64,000 nt of DNA from Rhodococcus sp. W8901 (GTDB lineage: Bacteria; Actinomycetota; Actinomycetes; Mycobacteriales; Mycobacteriaceae). Positions 61,401 through 64,000 of this stretch are shown piece after piece. The stretch lies in NCBI RefSeq assembly GCF_013348805.1, contig NZ_CP054690.1:4340001-4404000 (forward strand), in the 5' to 3' direction. The notes beneath the pieces were generated by a model that saw only the letters and a program-made list of their open reading frames with translations, made no database searches and was not told where the DNA came from. The first letter of the stretch is position 1. Each line of letters begins with the position of its first letter. A program made the position numbers and the translations under genes.

Positions 61401-64000
61401 GCGGCCAGTACCGATTCGATCTCGCCGAGCTCGATCCGGAAGCCGCGCAGCTTCACCTGGTCGTCGGCGCGGCCCACGTAGTCGATCACGCGGTCGGTAC
61501 CGGTGCGCACAACGTCGCCGGTGCGGTACAGCCGGCTTCCCGGGCCGCCGAACGGGTTCGCGACGAACCGCTCCGCGGTCAGGCCGGGACGGCCGAGGTA
61601 GCCGCGGGCGACGCCGACGCCGTCGAGGTAGAGCTCTCCGGGAACCCCGGCGGGCACGGGCCGCAGCCGCGCGTCCAGCACGTAGGCGGTCGCGCCGCGG
61701 ATGGCGCGGCCGATCGTGACCGGCTCCCCCGGCACCAGCGCGTCGGAGATGTTCGACGCCACGGTCGCCTCGGTGGGGCCGTACGCGTTGAACATCGCCC
61801 GGCCCGGCGCCCAGCGGGACACCAGGTCGGCCGGGCAGGCCTCGCCGCCGACCACGACTACACCCAGCGCGTCCAGGCCCGCCGGATCGACCGACGCGAG
61901 AGCGGCCGGCGTGACGAAGGCGTGCGTCACGCGCTGCTGCCGCAGCAGTTCGGCAAGTTCGTGCCCGCCGTAGATGGTCGTCGGCGCGATGACCATCGTC
62001 GCGCCGGCACCGAAGGCCATGAGCAGTTCCAGGACCGACGCGTCGAAGCTCGGTGACGCGAAGTGCAGCGTGCGCGAACCCGATCCGAGTCGGTAGCGCT
62101 CCACCTGCTCGTCGGCGAAGGCCGACAGCCCGGTGTGGGTGACGACGACGCCCTTCGGCACGCCGGTCGACCCCGACGTGTAGATGACGTACACGGCGTC
62201 GGCGAGGTGCAGGGGGCGCCGCCGGTCGGCATCGGAGACCGCCAGCGCGGACGCGCTCGCGATCTGCTGTTCCGTTGCTGCGTCGTCGAGCACGAGCAAC
62301 GGCAGCCCGGACGGCAGCGCGTCGGCATGCTCGGCATGCGTGATACCCAGCACCGCACGAGAATCCGACACCATGTGCGTCACGCGATCGGCCGGGTAGT
62401 TCGGGTCCACCGGTACGAACGCGGCACCGGACTTGGCGACCGCCCACACGGCGGTCACCGAATCGATCGAGCGGGTCAGCGCGATCGCGACGACATCGCC
62501 GGGTCCCGCACCGCGGTCGATCAGCACGCGCGCCAACCTCGACGAGCTCTCGTCGAGTTCGCGGTAGCTGACGGTCCGCTCCCCCGCCACGAGGGCGATC
62601 GCGGACGGATCGGTGCTCGCCGCGGATTCGAGGATCCGTGGCAGCAGGAGCGGTTCGGTGACACGGCCGTCGGCCGCCGTCAGCGCGGACATCTCGGCGC
62701 CGTCGAGGATCTCGATGTCGCCGACCACCACGGACGGATCGGCCGTGACCGCCCCGAGTACCCGCAGGAACCGTTCCGCGAACGCACGCATCGTCGACGC
62801 ATCGAACAGGTCCGTCGCGTAGGTGAGGTCGACATCGAATCCTGCTGCGCCCGAATCGGCCTCGGCGAGCGTCACCGCCAGGTCGAACTTCGCGACGGCG
62901 GCATCGAAGTCGACGCCCGACACGGTCAGGTCACCGAGGGCGAGTTCGGTCCGGTCCATGTTCTGGAACGAGAGCACCACCTGGAACAGCGGATGCCGCG
63001 CCTGCGAGCGGGCCGGGCTCAGAACCTCGACCAACCGCTCGAACGGGACATCGGCGTGGCCGAACGCCTCGAGATCCGACGCGCGAACCTGGGCGAGCAG
63101 TTCGGTGAACGGGCGATCTTCCCGGACGTCGGCGCGCAGCACGAGCGTGTTGACGAACATGCCGACGAGGTCGTCGAGCGCGGCCTCGCCACGACCGGCG
63201 ACGGGGGTGCCGATCGCGATGTCGGTGGTGCCGCTGAGCCGGGCGAGCAGCACCGACAGCGCGGCGTGCACCACCATGAACGGGGTCGTGCCGGCCTCAC
63301 GCGCGACGGCGTCGAGTCGCGCCGCGAGTGCCGCGTCGATCCCGAATCGATGCGATGCGCCGGCATTCGACGCGATCGCGGGGCGCGGGCGGTCCGCGGG
63401 CAGATCCAGCCGATCGGGCAGGTCGGCGAGAGCGGCGCGCCAGTGGTCCACCTGCCGCGCGATGAGCGACTCCGGGTCGTCCTCGCTGCCGAGAACCTCA
63501 CGCTGCCACAGCGCGTAGTCGGCGTACTGCACGTCGAGCGGCGTCCAGCCCGGGGCGACACCGGCCGAGCGGGCCGCATACGCCATGACGATGTCACGGG
63601 TCAGCGGTCCCATCGAGAAGCCGTCGGCGCTGATGTGGTGGACCACCACCACGAGCACGTGCTCGGTGGCGGACACCGCGAGCAGCCGCATCCGGATCGG
63701 GACCGCGGCCGTGACATCGAATCCACGGGAGATCGTCTCGGTGACCGCACCGACGATGTCGGATTCGGTGATCGACTCGGCGTCCAGATCGACGGTGACC
63801 CGGTCCGCGGGCAGGATCACCTGGCTCGCGGCGCCGTCCCGTTCCGGGAAGACCGTGCGCAGCGACTCGTGCCGGGCGACGACATCGTTCACCGCGCCGC
63901 GCAGCGCAGCGACGTCGAGCGAGCCCGACAATCGGATCGCGACGACGATGTTGTTGACCGCGGAGTCGGTGTCGAAGCGGTTGAGGAACCACATCCGCTG
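55469..64000 (-). CDS. Non-ribosomal peptide synthetase, C-A-T-C-A-T-C-(decayed A); 5' end outside window
   Basis: About 2840 residues are visible; the gene starts to the right of the window, whose last bases are inside a C domain. Domain order by position is C (64000-62650), A (62620-61120; code DALFVGAVA), T (near 61060), C (60895-59530), A (59510-57970; code DVWHFSLVD, serine type), T (near 57890), C (57710-56330) and a decayed A fragment (56310-55469). HHxxxDG and LGGNSL motifs are intact. The last A fragment lacks the TSGSTGxPKG loop and stops before the YGPTE motif, so it cannot activate an amino acid. Its final C domain probably works with the A-T at the start of the next synthetase. 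The last ~45 residues are Glu/Asp-rich. Confidence 0.94.
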   Translation of the reverse strand, partial: QRMWFLNRFDTDSAVNNIVVAIRLSGSLDVAALRGAVNDVVARHESLRTVFPERDGAASQVILPADRVTVDLDAESITESDIVGAVTETISRGFDVTAAVPIRMRLLAVSATEHVLVVVVHHISADGFSMGPLTRDIVMAYAARSAGVAPGWTPLDVQYADYALWQREVLGSEDDPESLIARQVDHWRAALADLPDRLDLPADRPRPAIASNAGASHRFGIDAALAARLDAVAREAGTTPFMVVHAALSVLLARLSGTTDIAIGTPVAGRGEAALDDLVGMFVNTLVLRADVREDRPFTELLAQVRASDLEAFGHADVPFERLVEVLSPARSQARHPLFQVVLSFQNMDRTELALGDLTVSGVDFDAAVAKFDLAVTLAEADSGAAGFDVDLTYATDLFDASTMRAFAERFLRVLGAVTADPSVVVGDIEILDGAEMSALTAADGRVTEPLLLPRILESAASTDPSAIALVAGERTVSYRELDESSSRLARVLIDRGAGPGDVVAIALTRSIDSVTAVWAVAKSGAAFVPVDPNYPADRVTHMVSDSRAVLGITHAEHADALPSGLPLLVLDDAATEQQIASASALAVSDADRRRPLHLADAVYVIYTSGSTGVPKGVVVTHTGLSAFADEQVERYRLGSGSRTLHFASPSFDASVLELLMAFGAGATMVIAPTTIYGGHELAELLRQQRVTHAFVTPAALASVDPAGLDALGVVVVGGEACPADLVSRWAPGRAMFNAYGPTEATVASNISDALVPGEPVTIGRAIRGATAYVLDARLRPVPAGVPGELYLDGVGVARGYLGRPGLTAERFVANPFGGPGSRLYRTGDVVRTGTDRVIDYVGRADDQVKLRGFRIELGEIESVLAAHESVAQAAVLVIRDQLVAYVTAADGRTIDVAALKEHAARSLTAYMVPAAVLVLDRLPLTGSGKLDRKALPEPEFATAVFRAPATPVEETVAGVFADVLGVDRVGQGDDFFALGGNSLLATQVASRLGAALDTTVPVRLLFEVSTVEALAARVMESDAGARTALVARPRPDRIPLSLAQQRLWFLNRFEPESAVNNIPLAIRLSGALDVDALAAAMGDVLDRHESLRTVFPDIDGVGYQQIRPAVEVSAPLSAEPISDVDLPAIVDSMVTAGFDLTTDLPVRMRLFSVSETEHVLVLVVHHIAADGFSMGPLTRDVMIAYAARSAGTVPGWAPLGVQYADYTLWQREVLGSEDDPESLLAQQQNYWTSALAGLPDQLDLPSDRPRPAVSSYRGARLSVPLSGELQTALAELARARGVTSFMVVHAALAVLLARSSGTSDIAVGTPIAGRGEQALDDLVGMFVGTLVLRSDVDTARSFDDLLAAVRETDLQAFGHADVPFERLVEILDPARSQSRHPLFQVMLTFQNLGRTDLALGGLTVSEVEFDSATAKFDLQVTFAESTGETPDLTMDLTYATDLFDEATVRAFGDRYLRILSAATADPGVPVGEIDLLDDSERDLVLRQWIDTDHDVPRATLVDLFEAQVVRTPDATALVFEGESLSYGEFAARVNRTARLLISEGVGPDSLVGLRMRRSLDLLVGMYAVLAAGGAYVPVDPDQPAERNAYILDTAKPVLVLTTSRDGGDLPGAAAVVELDTTDVSGFSDAPIVDAERRAPLRPENTAYVIFTSGSTGRPKGVAVEHGAIVNRLVWMQAEYGLTAGDVVLQKTPFTFDVSVWEFFWPLQVGARLVVAAPDGHRDPGYLVRVMGDRGVTVAHFVPSMLSVFVAEWSASGDAESSVSRADSLRLVFASGEALPARTAERFRAISSASLHNLYGPTEAAVDVTFHEVTVADTAGVPIGAPVWNTQVFVLDARLRPVPVGVPGELYLAGVQLARGYVSRADLTSDRFVANPFGDGGERMYRTGDLVKWNASGELEYIGRTDFQVKLRGLRIELGEIETALLAQESIAQSVVLVKNDQLVAYVVPTVGGTVDTEVVKAALATSLASYMVPAVFVVLDAFPLNVSGKLDRKALPEPSFEATAFRAPTTPVEGIVAGVFGEVLGIERVGLDDDFFGLGGNSLLGTQVVSRLGVALDAQVPVRTLFEASTVGALAAHVAALTGSGSRRPLTAGPRPDRIPLSLAQQRMWFLNRLEPESTTYNIPLAMQLTGDLDDGALCAALQDVLVRHEALRTYYPEDADGPYQVILPTDRVEFDLTPVSVNADELLSHVSGLLGQGFDVTSGVPARAGLFRIDDRTHVFAFVVHHIGADGVSMAPMARDLVAAYAARSRGEAPQWSQLAVQYADFALWQREVVGSADEPGTVAADQLEYWVRTLSGAPDLLDLPTDRPRPPVASMRGAETGFTIPAALHTALDSLARAEGASLFMVAHSALAVLLARLSGTWDVTVGTPIAGRGDAALDDLVGMFVNTLALRTELTSSMTFTDVLARTRETDLAAFGNADLPFERVVEAVSPSRSTARHPLFQTVLSFQNQQQAALELPGLTVGAVPDQERAAKFDLQLTLVPAPSGDLEALLTYATDLFDESTVAMLGQRFVRILEAVATDARAVVGDIDIVSDAERAQLRSAATVGRSANVESDAVVVPSGSTVPQILSAVVEADPEAPAISDDGEEITYGDLDEQSSRLARLLIGEGVGPGHQVPIVLPRSADAVVAAWAVLKSGAALTPIDAADADRMPSGMPAKVGITTSAHVDALPDSMEWVVLDGDADRIHIDEQSGRPVTYTERIRRLGSEDPAIVAADGSFSLTHGNVVAFAERDRARYDITYESRTACTEPLSSVWSAIELIVASTAGAVTVVTALPDGNVTDLLADEWVTHAFVSAACAQALDVEELEDLEVLVLTDGALPEERPDVRRVVADAEAWSA
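57654..59069 (-). repeat. 1416-bp direct repeat, copy 2 (A2-T2-C3 start of upstream NRPS)
   Basis: This is the partner of 50216-51631, identical over the compared length, inside the upstream synthetase. It encodes the same A-domain core, carrier domain and the start of the following C domain, ending at [15 protein letters not shown], after which the two C domains diverge. Confidence 0.9.

Noticed and set aside
39982-64000. Epimerisation or dual C/E domains
   Set aside because: All condensation-type domains begin with the same [10 protein letters not shown] segment and have plain HHxxxDG motifs; no extra domain lies between T and C.

Overview
The window looks like chromosome from a mycolic-acid actinobacterium (Mycobacteriales/Corynebacteriales), most likely Rhodococcus or a close relative such as Nocardia or Gordonia. 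The evidence is high GC content, frequent GTG/TTG starts, an ESX-4 type VII secretion locus next to truA-rplQ-rpoA (the same neighbourhood as in Mycobacterium tuberculosis), an actinobacterial L17 with a long acidic tail, and very large NRPS genes. The genus is inferred.

Layout. (1) 1-766: 5' part of an ornithine-type aminotransferase that runs off the left edge. (2) 865-13435: a complete ESX-4 locus. One minus operon carries eccC, an Rv3446c-like gene, esxU and esxT and ends at a strong hairpin. eccD-mycP are on the plus strand, eccB on the minus strand, and eccE (absent from the M. tuberculosis ESX-4 locus) on the plus strand. (3) 13439-15818: an FMN reductase and a TetR regulator divergent from an acyl-CoA dehydrogenase, with a palindrome in the shared promoter. 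(4) 15822-33962: the main ribosomal block, all minus strand except dtd. In transcription order it is rpsJ-rplC-D-W-B-rpsS-rplV-rpsC-rplP-rpmC-rpsQ, rplN-X-E, rpsN-rpsH-rplF-R-rpsE-rpmD-rplO, secY-adk-map, then infA-rpmJ-rpsM-K-D-rpoA-rplQ-truA. Several sub-blocks are separated by strong hairpins without U-tracts. rpmJ and rpmD are short genes found by direct reading. (5) 34473-39888: a DUF4442 protein, a GntR regulator, a translationally coupled DrrABC-type ABC exporter and a secreted lipase, all plus strand. (6) 39982-64000: two giant minus-strand NRPS genes covering the last 24 kb; the upstream one runs off the right edge.

The NRPS pair is the most unusual part. The upstream synthetase ends in C plus a decayed, truncated adenylation domain. 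The downstream synthetase begins with an intact A-T lacking a C domain, so one module seems to be split across two proteins. The decayed A domain resembles the first A domain of the partner. The two synthetases also share a 1416-bp stretch that reads as identical, covering most of a serine-type A domain, its carrier domain and the start of the next C domain. Seven complete A-T units are visible, ending in a thioesterase. The by-eye substrate reading is X-Ser-X'-Ser-X-X-Gln/Glu, where X and X' share a DALFVG code, so the first four residues may be a repeated two-residue unit. The neighbouring exporter is a plausible transporter for the product, by context only.
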